DNA of 29,805 nucleotides from a virus: the IMG/VR virus record IMGVR_UViG_3300013005_000122, positions 1 through 29,805 of that record. One strand, given 5' to 3'. Under the pieces are notes generated by a model, which had not been told where the DNA came from, ran no database searches, and was given only the letters and a program-made list of their open reading frames with translations. Within the stretch, counting starts at the first letter, position 1, and each line of letters opens with the position of its first letter. A program made the position numbers and the translations under genes. Below are positions 8,088 to 14,935 of the stretch, piece after piece.

Positions 8088-10201
8088 TATCTACTCACCG
8101 CCATTCTAATTGCATCCTCATTGGCTAAAATTGTTTTAATCTCTCTAGCAAGTTTCTTTTCATCAAGTTTAGTTCCTCCAGGTACATTTATGTTTACAGT
8201 GACTCCACCGTAGTTAGTATAGATTGTGCCACCACTACTAGAGCCGTCACCAGCAGAAGTTGGCGTAAATAAATTAACCCCCGCTTTTTTCTCAAATAAA
8301 TTTGCTCCTTGAATTCCAATTCCTACTGGGCTACCAGAGGTTTGACTTCCAACTTCTCCAGGAGATACGGAAGCTGCCCCGCTTAGATACCCGAGCGGGT
8401 CTACTTTAATTCCACCCCGTCTTACTTCAAAGTGTAAATGTGGTCCAGTACTATTTCCAGAGTTTCCGCTTACTCCAACAACTTGTCCAGCAGTTACTTC
8501 TTGACCTTCAGAAACGCCTTTGCTAGCTAAGTGTCCGTAGTAACTTGAGTGACCGTCTCTATGTTGAATCTGTACATAGTTTCCAAACCCATCAGCGTCA
8601 TAAGGAGTTCCTACAACTACTCCATCATTTGCTGCCATAACTGGGGTTCCTGTTGAAACCGCAAAATCTACTCCTCCGTGAGGCTGACCATAACTAGGAC
8701 TCTTTTTTCCATTAAAAGTTAAGTGTCTTACTTGGCCGAACGGACTTGAAATTCTTGGGCTTCCTGATAAAGGTGTAACAGTGTTTCCTGTAGAACCTGA
8801 GTCTCCACCAACGCCGTATACATTTCTACTACCGTCACCTTGGTCTTCGGATTTTTCATTATCGTCATTATCGTCATCATTGCCTGTAACAAGTTTTATT
8901 ATTCCGTATATAGAAGCTGCTATTGCAGCTCCTATTGCAGCTTTTTTACCAAACCCTGCTTTAGCTACTTTTCCAACTTTGCTACCAAAAAGACCTTTAA
9001 ACATTTTTGCTGCAAAACCAGCCCCAAGTAATCCTCCAACTGCACCTACAGCACTGCCAACAGCGTTGTTTCCTCCACCCAAAAGAGTTTCAGCTTTAGA
9101 TATTTGAGTAATAACATTACCAAATTTATCTACATGGTCTCTAAATGTTTGAGAAGCTTTTATTAACAAAGTATTTGCTTCCGTAATACCTTTAATTTGT
9201 TCATCTACTACCGCTGCGCCCATAGCGTTACCTTCTGAGGCTCTTCCTCCTTCAGAAGCCATATAGTCTGTAATTAGCCCAGAACGTCTTAATGACTCTT
9301 TGTCTAACTCAGCACCACCAGCTTTTTGCATAAGAGCATTTATAATTGCCATTCTAAGTTCTGGGGTTGAGCTAAAATATTGGTCTATGTAAGAACCTAA
9401 AGCGTGGCCTGGTTGCAAAGAAAAAGCAATTGCATCTTTAGTAATTTTCTTACCGCCTGCAGCAGCTGTAAGTTGTTTCCAAAGGTCGTTTGCAATATCA
9501 TTTGGCTCTCTCATTTTTCCATCTGCACCGCGTACGTTTATGCCCACCATACGAAGTCTGTTTACACTAGCAGCTTGATTTAATCCTATAGCTGCATTCA
9601 TACCACCTTGTAAACCTACTCCAGGTGCAAGGTTTGAAAATTGAGCAGCAGCGCCTTGAGCGTTAGCTCCTATCATTCCAGCGCTTAAACCCATCATTGC
9701 AGCGCGGTTACCATCTTCTGGAGAGATACCAAGACCTTGGTTCATCATTCGTTGTACGTCTCTACGACCGCTGCCACCCATAAAATTTAAACGAGCTTCT
9801 GTAACACTTCGTTCTACTGCTTGTTGATTTGTAGGAAGTGCTTGTGCAGCAACTGCTCCAGCTCCAGCAAGAGCCATTACAGCGCCCTTAACAAATTTAC
9901 CAAAGCTCATTCCACCAGCAGCTTCAGAAGCAGCCTGTTGATTTGGATTAGGTGGCTGTACAAATCCGTTTAATGTTCCAGCCCCAGGCATCTGTGGAAC
10001 TCCAGGCCCACTACCACCAGCAACGGCAAAAGCTCCGCTGCCTTTTCCTGCTTTCATATTTGCTGCAATATCTGCAGACAGTTCTTTAGTCTTTTGTAGA
10101 ACTTGGTTTAATTTGTTGTACTCTTCACGCAAGTCAGTGACTAGCTGAATTTTTTTAGCTTGGCCGCTACCGCCAAGGTTCATTCCACCAAGAACACTCA
10201 T
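8087..10201 (-). CDS. Tape measure protein with C-terminal M23 peptidase domain
   Basis: 704 aa. It lies just after the tail chaperone, as tape measures do. Residues 20-50 are a short coiled coil. Residues 98-122 and 381-440 are hydrophobic Gly/Ala-rich stretches that could insert into a membrane, followed by an acidic run (441-450). Residues about 480-606 are an M23 (LytM-type) zinc endopeptidase with intact ligands: H508 and D512 in HGGVD, H557 in YYGHL, and H588/H590 in HLHFE. The domain probably cuts cell-wall peptides at DNA entry. The last 40 residues are helical with a DEKKLAREIKTILANED end. With the common rule of about 1.5 angstrom per residue, the tail would be near 100 nm. GGAGG lies upstream of the ATG. 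Confidence 0.88.
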   Translation of the reverse strand: MSVLGGMNLGGSGQAKKIQLVTDLREEYNKLNQVLQKTKELSADIAANMKAGKGSGAFAVAGGSGPGVPQMPGAGTLNGFVQPPNPNQQAASEAAGGMSFGKFVKGAVMALAGAGAVAAQALPTNQQAVERSVTEARLNFMGGSGRRDVQRMMNQGLGISPEDGNRAAMMGLSAGMIGANAQGAAAQFSNLAPGVGLQGGMNAAIGLNQAASVNRLRMVGINVRGADGKMREPNDIANDLWKQLTAAAGGKKITKDAIAFSLQPGHALGSYIDQYFSSTPELRMAIINALMQKAGGAELDKESLRRSGLITDYMASEGGRASEGNAMGAAVVDEQIKGITEANTLLIKASQTFRDHVDKFGNVITQISKAETLLGGGNNAVGSAVGAVGGLLGAGFAAKMFKGLFGSKVGKVAKAGFGKKAAIGAAIAASIYGIIKLVTGNDDDNDDNEKSEDQGDGSRNVYGVGGDSGSTGNTVTPLSGSPRISSPFGQVRHLTFNGKKSPSYGQPHGGVDFAVSTGTPVMAANDGVVVGTPYDADGFGNYVQIQHRDGHSSYYGHLASKGVSEGQEVTAGQVVGVSGNSGNSTGPHLHFEVRRGGIKVDPLGYLSGAASVSPGEVGSQTSGSPVGIGIQGANLFEKKAGVNLFTPTSAGDGSSSGGTIYTNYGGVTVNINVPGGTKLDEKKLAREIKTILANEDAIRMAVSR

Positions 10202-10215
10202 TTGCTAGTCACCTC

Positions 10216-10359
10216 CTACTTACGTTTAGCTCGTGAAATCCAATTAAGTCGTTCTCTAACGGATAGAGAACGAATGTCTGCTAACGTCCATCCTGGAAAT
10301 GAACGTGTTAAAAATTCGTACTGGTCTAATAAGTTTTCGTAATCCGCGTCTCTATAGGC
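10216..10359 (-). CDS. Frameshift extension of the tail assembly chaperone (+1 frame, no own start)
   Basis: After the gp26-like stop at 10354-10352, the +1 frame continues open for 47 codons from GCC at 10359 to a TAG at 10218-10216. It encodes a coherent peptide: YENLLDQYEFLTRSFPGWTL, then RSLSVRERLNWISRAKRK. This frame has no ATG, GTG or TTG between its upstream stop (a TGA about 30 bases before the chaperone stop) and the conserved-looking part, and no ribosome binding site. The overlap reads TTA TTT CGC CTA TAG in frame 0. Slippage from TTT to TTC, skipping one base, gives a 309 aa fusion (262 + 47). Tail chaperone genes between tube and tape measure commonly use frameshifts (lambda G-GT by -1, Mu by -2). 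A -2 slip at CTA TAG is the alternative. Confidence 0.7.
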   Translation of the reverse strand, partial: AYRDADYENLLDQYEFLTRSFPGWTLADIRSLSVRERLNWISRAKRK

Positions 10360-11146
10360 GAAATAAATCGGCCAGGCTCAGTGGCATCGGAATATCCTCA
10401 CCACATGCCTCACAGGCCGTACTCACCTCCCCGAGGCGGGGTCCTGGATTACGAGCTAGAATCTCTTCAATTAATTTACTTCTGTCAGCCATTCCTAATT
10501 TTAATACAGATGAGGCTCCTAAAGAAGGCGCTTCGTTAATAGTAGAAACACATCCAGCAAGAAGCATTGTGTTTAACTCCGCCACAGTTTTGTCTGTGTT
10601 TTCCATGAGCTTTCTTTGAACTGACCCATTTGGCAAATTAACAACAACTTCTCCTAGTTTTGACTGATAGGTAAATGTCCTATCTTCCAACGGGTTTGTT
10701 AATACCCGAGTTGGTATGCCGTCTTTTATGTCTACGGTTACGTCTAGAGCGGTCTTACAGAATGGGCAGGTAATGTTGTAATCAACACTCGACCCAAACG
10801 TTACGCATCTAATTCCAACAAGGATTGCATCTCGGTCACCTGATAGCAGGCTGTCTAAGTCCTCTTTGTTGGTCTTATCCATACCTAAACTGACAAGTCC
10901 TCTTTGTAGCATTACGTTCAATGCTCTTCCAATAGACCCTGCTTTAGATATAGCTTCTTCATCTACTCCAGTCAACTCACGCACTTCTGCGTATTTGACT
11001 AGGGACCCTTCCCGAGTGATAAATCCTCCGGGAAGAGCCACCTCTGAATTTGAAGGCGCTACAGTTTTTACTGCAACTTTAGGCTCTTCAATACTCTCTG
11101 TCAGTTTGTCGAGTAATGACTGGTCTGTTATTAATTGTTCTGCCAC
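10352..11146 (-). CDS. Tail assembly chaperone / gp26-like protein with zinc-ribbon cysteines
   Basis: 264 aa in frame 0, starting with GTG after AAGGAG. The sequence fits the T4 gp26-like (T4_baseplate) family as I know it: a PGGFITREG strand, helices, then RDAILVGIRCVTFGSSVDYN, CPFC at 127-130 and CEAC at 245-248, followed by the end SLADLFRL. The two CxxC pairs form a likely zinc ribbon. T4 gp26 helps assemble the baseplate hub. In phages with this gene order, the protein lies between tube and tape measure and acts as the tape-measure chaperone. The last three codons overlap a start-less reading frame, so a longer form made by frameshifting is likely (see the 10216-10359 entry). Confidence 0.78.
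   Translation of the reverse strand: MAEQLITDQSLLDKLTESIEEPKVAVKTVAPSNSEVALPGGFITREGSLVKYAEVRELTGVDEEAISKAGSIGRALNVMLQRGLVSLGMDKTNKEDLDSLLSGDRDAILVGIRCVTFGSSVDYNITCPFCKTALDVTVDIKDGIPTRVLTNPLEDRTFTYQSKLGEVVVNLPNGSVQRKLMENTDKTVAELNTMLLAGCVSTINEAPSLGASSVLKLGMADRSKLIEEILARNPGPRLGEVSTACEACGEDIPMPLSLADLFRL
10361..10366 (-). promoter_or_regulatory. Candidate +1 ribosomal frameshift site (TTA TTT, next codon CGC)
   Basis: Frame-0 codons are GAT TTA TTT CGC CTA TAG. At TTT, a peptidyl-tRNA-Phe can re-pair one base forward with TTC, after which GCC TAT AGA enters the downstream frame. A TTT CGT context drives the +1 shift that makes influenza A PA-X. The nearby frame-0 stop is two codons later. No Shine-Dalgarno-like stimulator, as in prfB, is visible directly upstream. 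Confidence 0.5.
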
Positions 11147-11171
11147 GATTTGTTCTCCTTAGTTAGTTTGT

Positions 11172-11765
11172 TTAACCTTTTGCGTCTCCAGCACGAACAT
11201 CTCCAGTTGCTCCTGTAAAGGATACTGAAAGACCTTCGTGTACTAATTGCATTGTTTCAAACAAGATTTGGTTATCTGTTGCGTTTAAATCTGAGTAACT
11301 TAGGCTTGAAATCCAAGCGTTGTGAACTTTAAAGCGCATCTTAAATGCGTTATCTCCATTATCCGCAACTGGATGGTCCATAACCCAAATGTTAACATCA
11401 CAACGGAATGAGCTTGTGCCCGCCGCTACGCCAATGCCGTCTCCAGCTGCTGCGGCAAACAAGCCACGCATCCAGTTAATGCCTTGGTCATTTCCAAACA
11501 ATGCGCCTCTTTGGAAGGTTATTGGTGAAAATGTTGTCATACCAGGAACTTGGTGCAACGTAGTGTTGTAACCACCTTCACGGTATCCGATGCTACCTGT
11601 GTTAATAGATAACCCAGATATGTTTGTAAATCCCCCACTAAATGTAGTGAAGTTTTTTGTTGCATACGCCCCTGTTTCTGTAGGCGTAAATTGCGCATAA
11701 AATCTAAAACTGCGAAGTGGGTCTGTTGCGATTTTAGAGAAGCGCGAGATATTGCTAGTGGCCAT
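11172..11765 (-). CDS. Tail tube protein, T4 gp19-like
   Basis: 197 aa. It starts SNISRFSKIATDPLRSFRFYAQF and shows SGLSINTGSIGYREGG, the turn typical of the gp19 tube family, then TFSPITFQRGALFGND and a C-terminal LFETMQLVHEGLSVSF strand. The protein forms hexameric rings that stack as the inner tail tube through which DNA passes. Length is normal for the family (about 150-200 aa). It follows the sheath gene by 13 bases and has AAAGGAGA before the ATG. Confidence 0.92.
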   Translation of the reverse strand: MATSNISRFSKIATDPLRSFRFYAQFTPTETGAYATKNFTTFSGGFTNISGLSINTGSIGYREGGYNTTLHQVPGMTTFSPITFQRGALFGNDQGINWMRGLFAAAAGDGIGVAAGTSSFRCDVNIWVMDHPVADNGDNAFKMRFKVHNAWISSLSYSDLNATDNQILFETMQLVHEGLSVSFTGATGDVRAGDAKG

Positions 11766-11778
11766 GTTTTATTCTCCT

Positions 11779-13266
11779 TTACGCCACGGTGACGGTTGTG
11801 CCGCCATCATATTGACCGATTTTGATAATAACGAATTCAGCTGGGCGTTGAAGGGCTACTCCAATTTCCATATTTACTTCTCCATTATCAATTTTGATAA
11901 GGGGATTCGTTGAGGAATCACACTTAACAAAAAATGCATCTGCAGGGGTAGCTCCACGGAGTCCACCTTGTGACCAATAGTCAGTAAGGAATCCTTCCAA
12001 AGAAGCTTTAATACGACGCCATAATACTGCATCGTTAGGCTCGAATACTGCAAAGTTTGTTAGGTCAGTAAGCGCTTTGCGTAGATAAATCAAAGAACGG
12101 CGAACTGGAACATAACGGTCTGCATATCCTGCCTTTAGTGTGCGGGAACCCATTACTACGATTCCAGAACCTGGGATAAAACGAATAGCGTTTACAGGTG
12201 CAGAAGCGCTGTTCATTGTGTCTAAATTAGCATTAGTTAATTTCTGAACGGCTACTGCTCCAGCAATTCTGTTGTTTACACCAGCTGGGGCTTTAAACAC
12301 TCCACGAGAAACATCTGTTGAGATGAACTGTCCAACAATTGCTCCACCACAGAAAGCTGTTTCAACTGCGTCTGGGCTTGAAGAAGTGTTGCTTGGAATG
12401 GTTAAGTTAGGGTAATACACAGCCCCCAAAGAGGTGCTTGTATAAGTTGCGGCACGTGTCATTTGATTTGCTACTGTGTCATTCATGGCATCAATAACAA
12501 CAAATACGTCATCTCTTGATTCAGCATAAGAAAGTATTGTGTTCATAGGAGATGTTCCAACAACACCAGGTGCGTTAAGCACTAGAGCAGAGGTTACAGT
12601 ATCAAAGCTAGACATTGCGTTTGCAATATCAGATTCTGTTACGGCGCTACCAGTAGCTCCCGCAGCCAAAGGCTGTAGAGCAACATTTCCTGGATTTCGT
12701 GTGGCGCCAGTAGCAGCAGAGTTTGCATCAGTAGTTGTAATGACGTTTGAAACGGCATTAATTGCAGTAGGTGCATAACGCGCATTTCCTACTGTCATGT
12801 TTAAGTCTGTGTAACGTTCAACAATAAAAGCTGAAGTTGTTCCACCGTTATAAACTACTAAATCAAAATGATTTGCTAAAGACGAATCAGTAATTGTTAT
12901 ATATATGCTATTACCCCAAGTACCAGGGTTTTTAGCAAATACGTTTAACGTTGGGTCTGTTGTTGCAGAGCGGTCATCAAATACTCGTGTTGCTGCAGCG
13001 GCAGCACCAGCTGTTACTCTTTTAACGTATGCTTGATTTCCACCATTTGCAAAAAATAGGTAGACAGCAGTTGTTAATGTGTTTAAAGTACCCCATGAAC
13101 CGTACAGGCTAGTGTACTGAGTCCACGAAGTAACCAAAGTTGGGTCTAGAGGACCCCGGTCTGCAGCACCAATAAATGCAGCAACCGAAGTTGAGTCTGG
13201 TCCCGCTAATGGTGGTATTGGATTGAGGGTTTCCTCAATATACACACCAGGTCTTAGATAAGACAT
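11779..13266 (-). CDS. Contractile tail sheath protein
   Basis: 495 aa. The N-terminus YLRPGVYIEETLNPIPPLAG and AAFIGAADRGPLDPTLVTSW is the classic sheath opening. The C-terminal third contains ILYLRKALTDLT-type helices (YLRKALTDLTNFAVFEPND), LWRRIKASLEGFLTDYWSQG and the final beta arm NMEIGVALQRPAEFVIIKIG, which links neighbouring subunits. The middle (about 100-260) is a more variable beta domain likely on the outer face. Size suits a compact sheath rather than the 659 aa T4 gp18. AAGGAG precedes the ATG. Its presence shows the phage is a myovirus. Confidence 0.96.
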   Translation of the reverse strand: MSYLRPGVYIEETLNPIPPLAGPDSTSVAAFIGAADRGPLDPTLVTSWTQYTSLYGSWGTLNTLTTAVYLFFANGGNQAYVKRVTAGAAAAATRVFDDRSATTDPTLNVFAKNPGTWGNSIYITITDSSLANHFDLVVYNGGTTSAFIVERYTDLNMTVGNARYAPTAINAVSNVITTTDANSAATGATRNPGNVALQPLAAGATGSAVTESDIANAMSSFDTVTSALVLNAPGVVGTSPMNTILSYAESRDDVFVVIDAMNDTVANQMTRAATYTSTSLGAVYYPNLTIPSNTSSSPDAVETAFCGGAIVGQFISTDVSRGVFKAPAGVNNRIAGAVAVQKLTNANLDTMNSASAPVNAIRFIPGSGIVVMGSRTLKAGYADRYVPVRRSLIYLRKALTDLTNFAVFEPNDAVLWRRIKASLEGFLTDYWSQGGLRGATPADAFFVKCDSSTNPLIKIDNGEVNMEIGVALQRPAEFVIIKIGQYDGGTTVTVA

Positions 13267-13306
13267 TAGTTGTTCTCCTTAGTTTATTTTCATTGGGTTA
13301 CGTATA

Positions 13307-13918
13307 TTAAACTTCTGTTAGACCAGATGGGATGCTCGATGGGTTTTCGTTTATCAGTACTTCCTCTACCCAAGCAACGGAATCTCCGCTAGTTGGGGTA
13401 CTTTCGCTTGTTACTAGAACAGTGAACACGTTTCGGAATAACCTACGTCCGTCTTCAGTTGTGTCTCGTTTAGCGAAATTCTGTAGGGTGATGTGCCTGT
13501 AGGAAGTCTGTGTTCCTAAGTCGTTTGGCACAGGTAAAAATCCTCTGTTAGCAACAAAATCATTATTAAGTAGGTGAGCGATGATAGCTCTGTCATGGCG
13601 TGGATGACGTGCGTAACTTGTTATTTGATACATTAAATCCCAAGCTGCGGGAACTTCATAGTCAAAGACTTCTCCATTAGCTGGGGCAACAGTTCCCTGC
13701 CTATCGTTATCAACCATAAAACCAGAATGCTGTCTGTAGGACGCCCACTCTACACCAATTAACTCAATAGTTACATATGGGTAGGACTGGTTTCTTAGCT
13801 CTACATCAGGGTTAGCAAACCACGCTTGAACTGAGCGAGAGTTGTTTTTTTCATCGGTTACAACTATCCCCTGCAGAAGGGTCTTTAAGGCTTGGTCTTC
13901 AGAAAGTATAAAACTCAT
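13307..13918 (-). CDS. Probable tail terminator / tail completion protein
   Basis: 203 aa. It has a short N-terminal helix (LSEDQALKTLLQGIVV), then SYPYVTIELIGVEWA and a mixed alpha/beta middle with WDLMYQITSYARHPRHDRAIIAHLL, ending in beta-strands RLFRNVFTVLVTSE. The YPYVTIE strand, the 'ITSYARHPRHDRAI' helix and the place directly before the sheath gene match tail terminators or gp15-like proteins that cap the tube and sheath. I cannot confirm the family by search. It overlaps the 109 aa gene before it by ATGA at 13915-13918. There are 40 bases to the sheath gene. Confidence 0.55.
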   Translation of the reverse strand: MSFILSEDQALKTLLQGIVVTDEKNNSRSVQAWFANPDVELRNQSYPYVTIELIGVEWASYRQHSGFMVDNDRQGTVAPANGEVFDYEVPAAWDLMYQITSYARHPRHDRAIIAHLLNNDFVANRGFLPVPNDLGTQTSYRHITLQNFAKRDTTEDGRRLFRNVFTVLVTSESTPTSGDSVAWVEEVLINENPSSIPSGLTEV

Positions 13919-14244
13919 GGAAGTATCTCCGAATCAAACAAGTACTCAGTAGTTACATCTACTAAAGCGTCTTCTAGTTTAAGTTTGTGAGCTTTTGCAA
14001 ATTTTCTAAAAACTGGCATAGGAGGAGCATCGCCATCGCCATACTCTAGGTCTTCAATTCTTGTAGCAATATCTTCAGGGTACTCAATATCCATAGACGA
14101 GTCGGTCATTACTACACGAAGTCTTTTAGTCAAGGCAACAGGCCACCCAGCAGAAATTGCGTCTTTACGCAGAGCTTGGGTTAGGGGCTTATCTAAAGTC
14201 TTAGAGGCTTTAACAATGGAGGGAAGAAGTTCTTTAGTGTTCAT
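13915..14244 (-). CDS. Unidentified neck/tail-region protein
   Basis: 109 aa; family not recognised. It begins with helices (MNTKELLPSIVKASKTLDKP, then QALRKDAISAGWPVALTKRL), a beta strand (RVVMTDSSMDIEYPE), an acidic linker (IEDLEYGDGDAP) and a C-terminal helical part (VFRKFAKAHKLKLEDALVDV). The Ala-Gly-Trp-Pro segment looks like a folded helix-turn. It overlaps both neighbours by ATGA and sits between the 54 aa gene and the tail terminator candidate, so a neck or connector role is plausible but not shown. A weaker AAGG lies upstream. Confidence 0.6.
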   Translation of the reverse strand: MNTKELLPSIVKASKTLDKPLTQALRKDAISAGWPVALTKRLRVVMTDSSMDIEYPEDIATRIEDLEYGDGDAPPMPVFRKFAKAHKLKLEDALVDVTTEYLFDSEILP

Positions 14245-14405
14245 TTACGCCGTACCTTTTTACGTAATAACACTCCTATGGCTAACCCTACCAAAAATGG
14301 TTGAATACTCTTACTGTCATTGGTTGCGTCTTCAAAACCACGAGCAAAATCTGCTTCAGTTGGTTCAGAGACTTTTTTATACTCGTCTCTATACAAATAA
14401 GACAT
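14241..14405 (-). CDS. 54 aa protein with one possible membrane segment
   Basis: Too short for usual gene finding. The ATG at 14405 follows GGAG by 6 bases. The protein starts MSYLYRDEYKKVSEPTEADF, continues to an acidic stretch, and ends with a hydrophobic segment (IQPFLVGLAIGVLL) and a basic tail (RKKVRRK). This is an N-out-like single-pass pattern: acidic front, membrane-length hydrophobic stretch, positive end. The TGA stop overlaps the next ATG (ATGA), so translation is coupled to the 109 aa gene. It is the first gene after the terminator. Function unknown; a small membrane or holin-like protein is possible but there is only one hydrophobic segment and no lysis gene near. Confidence 0.65.
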   Translation of the reverse strand: MSYLYRDEYKKVSEPTEADFARGFEDATNDSKSIQPFLVGLAIGVLLRKKVRRK

Positions 14406-14452
14406 GGCAATCTCCAATGGAGTATCAGGGTCGAACGCAAGGGGTACAGCTT

Positions 14453-14471
14453 TGATTCCCGCATGGAATCA
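14453..14471. promoter_or_regulatory. Short inverted repeat before the tail gene block
   Basis: TGATTCC and GGAATCA form a perfect 7 bp inverted repeat with a 5-base loop, between the terminator and the 54 aa gene. It could be an operator, an RNA hairpin shaping the 5' end of the tail transcript, or part of the terminator region. No convincing -35/-10 pair could be assigned here. Confidence 0.35.
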
Positions 14472-14477
14472 GTTCAA

Positions 14478-14509
14478 TAATAAAGCAAAAGGCCTCCTTT
14501 TGGGGGCCC
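14478..14509 (-). terminator. Intrinsic terminator after the lysine-rich gene block
   Basis: On the minus strand, GGCCCCC, an AAAA loop and GGAGGCC form a GC-rich 7 bp stem with one A-C mismatch, followed at once by TTTTGCTTTATTATT. It begins 7 bases after the stop of the last lysine-rich gene. It therefore probably separates the small-gene block from the tail block, with some readthrough or a promoter downstream. Confidence 0.65.
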
Positions 14510-14515
14510 AAGCTT

Positions 14516-14746
14516 CTACTTCTTTTTGTCGTCCTTATCGGACTTCTTTACTTTCTTAATAATCTTTGCGTCAATCTTCTTATCTTCAGCCATGGTCTTT
14601 GGCTTCTTCTTCTTGCCGTGAGCCTTATCAGCCTTCTCAAACTTGGCCTTTTCGTCTTTATCAAAACCAGCCTTTTTGAGCATCTTGGCGTCTTTCTTTT
14701 TATCTTTGTCTTCTGTGTACTTTCCCTTTTCAAATGGTTTAGCCAT
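14516..14746 (-). CDS. Lysine-rich protein, last gene of the small-gene block
   Basis: 76 aa, about 40 percent lysine with many Asp and Glu and no Cys. It reads as alternating charged helix: KPFEKGKYTEDKDKKKDAKM, GFDKDEKAKFEKADKAHGK, ending VKKSDKDDKKK. It is probably disordered or a single charged helix. The ATG has AAGGA upstream and overlaps the end of the 18 aa frame before it. A terminator begins 7 bases after the stop. No family recognised; a nucleic-acid- or polyanion-binding role is only an inference from charge. Confidence 0.75.
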   Translation of the reverse strand: MAKPFEKGKYTEDKDKKKDAKMLKKAGFDKDEKAKFEKADKAHGKKKKPKTMAEDKKIDAKIIKKVKKSDKDDKKK

Positions 14747-14795
14747 TAGGGTCCTTCTTTCCGCAACCGCAGTTGCCGCATTTGCACTCTGGCAT
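14739..14795 (-). CDS. 18 aa Cys-rich micro-protein (possible)
   Basis: MPECKCGNCGCGKKDPNG. Four cysteines lie in a CxCGNCGCGKK pattern that matches the N-termini of the two genes before it, which suggests that it is translated and related to them. The ATG overlaps the preceding TAA as TAATG, and the frame runs 8 bases into the next gene. At this length it may instead serve as a leader that couples translation to the 76 aa gene. Confidence 0.5.
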   Translation of the reverse strand: MPECKCGNCGCGKKDPNG

Positions 14796-14935
14796 TACAT
14801 GCCTTTCTTTCTTACCATAGAAGACTTCTTGCCCTTTGCAGGAGCTGCCTTCTTAGCAAACTTTTTATTTGCTGCTTTTACAGTTTTCATGCCGTGCTTG
14901 TCTTTTGGCTTACCACAGCCACAGGTAGCGCACAC
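14795..14935 (-). CDS. 46 aa Cys/Lys-rich protein
   Basis: Starts with GTG overlapping the previous stop (TAGTG) and reads VCATCGCGKPKDKHGMKTVK, then an Ala/Lys-rich stretch ending SSMVRKKGM. The N-terminal CxxCGCGK cluster could bind zinc, and the rest resembles an H1-type or HU-tail basic region. Coupled to neighbours on both sides by one-base overlaps. The same Cys cluster recurs in the genes on both sides. Family not known to me. Confidence 0.65.
   Translation of the reverse strand: MCATCGCGKPKDKHGMKTVKAANKKFAKKAAPAKGKKSSMVRKKGM

Noticed and set aside
8781-9107. Plus-strand open frames such as 8781-9107, 18347-18841 and 29348-29632
   Set aside because: They are mirror frames of low-complexity minus-strand genes, lack binding sites, and encode Pro/Ala/Ser or Cys/Ser repeats expected from the reverse of Gly-rich or collagen-like codons.
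10216-10359. Independent small gene after the chaperone
   Set aside because: No ATG, GTG or TTG exists in the frame after its upstream stop and before the coherent peptide, and no binding site is present; initiation at ATT is possible but less likely than frameshifting.
14241-14459. 58-codon minus-strand frame starting at the ATG at 14464 (MRESKLYP...)
   Set aside because: It overlaps the better supported 54 aa gene in another frame, has no suitable binding site and gives a Leu/Ile/Cys-rich peptide typical of a shadow frame.
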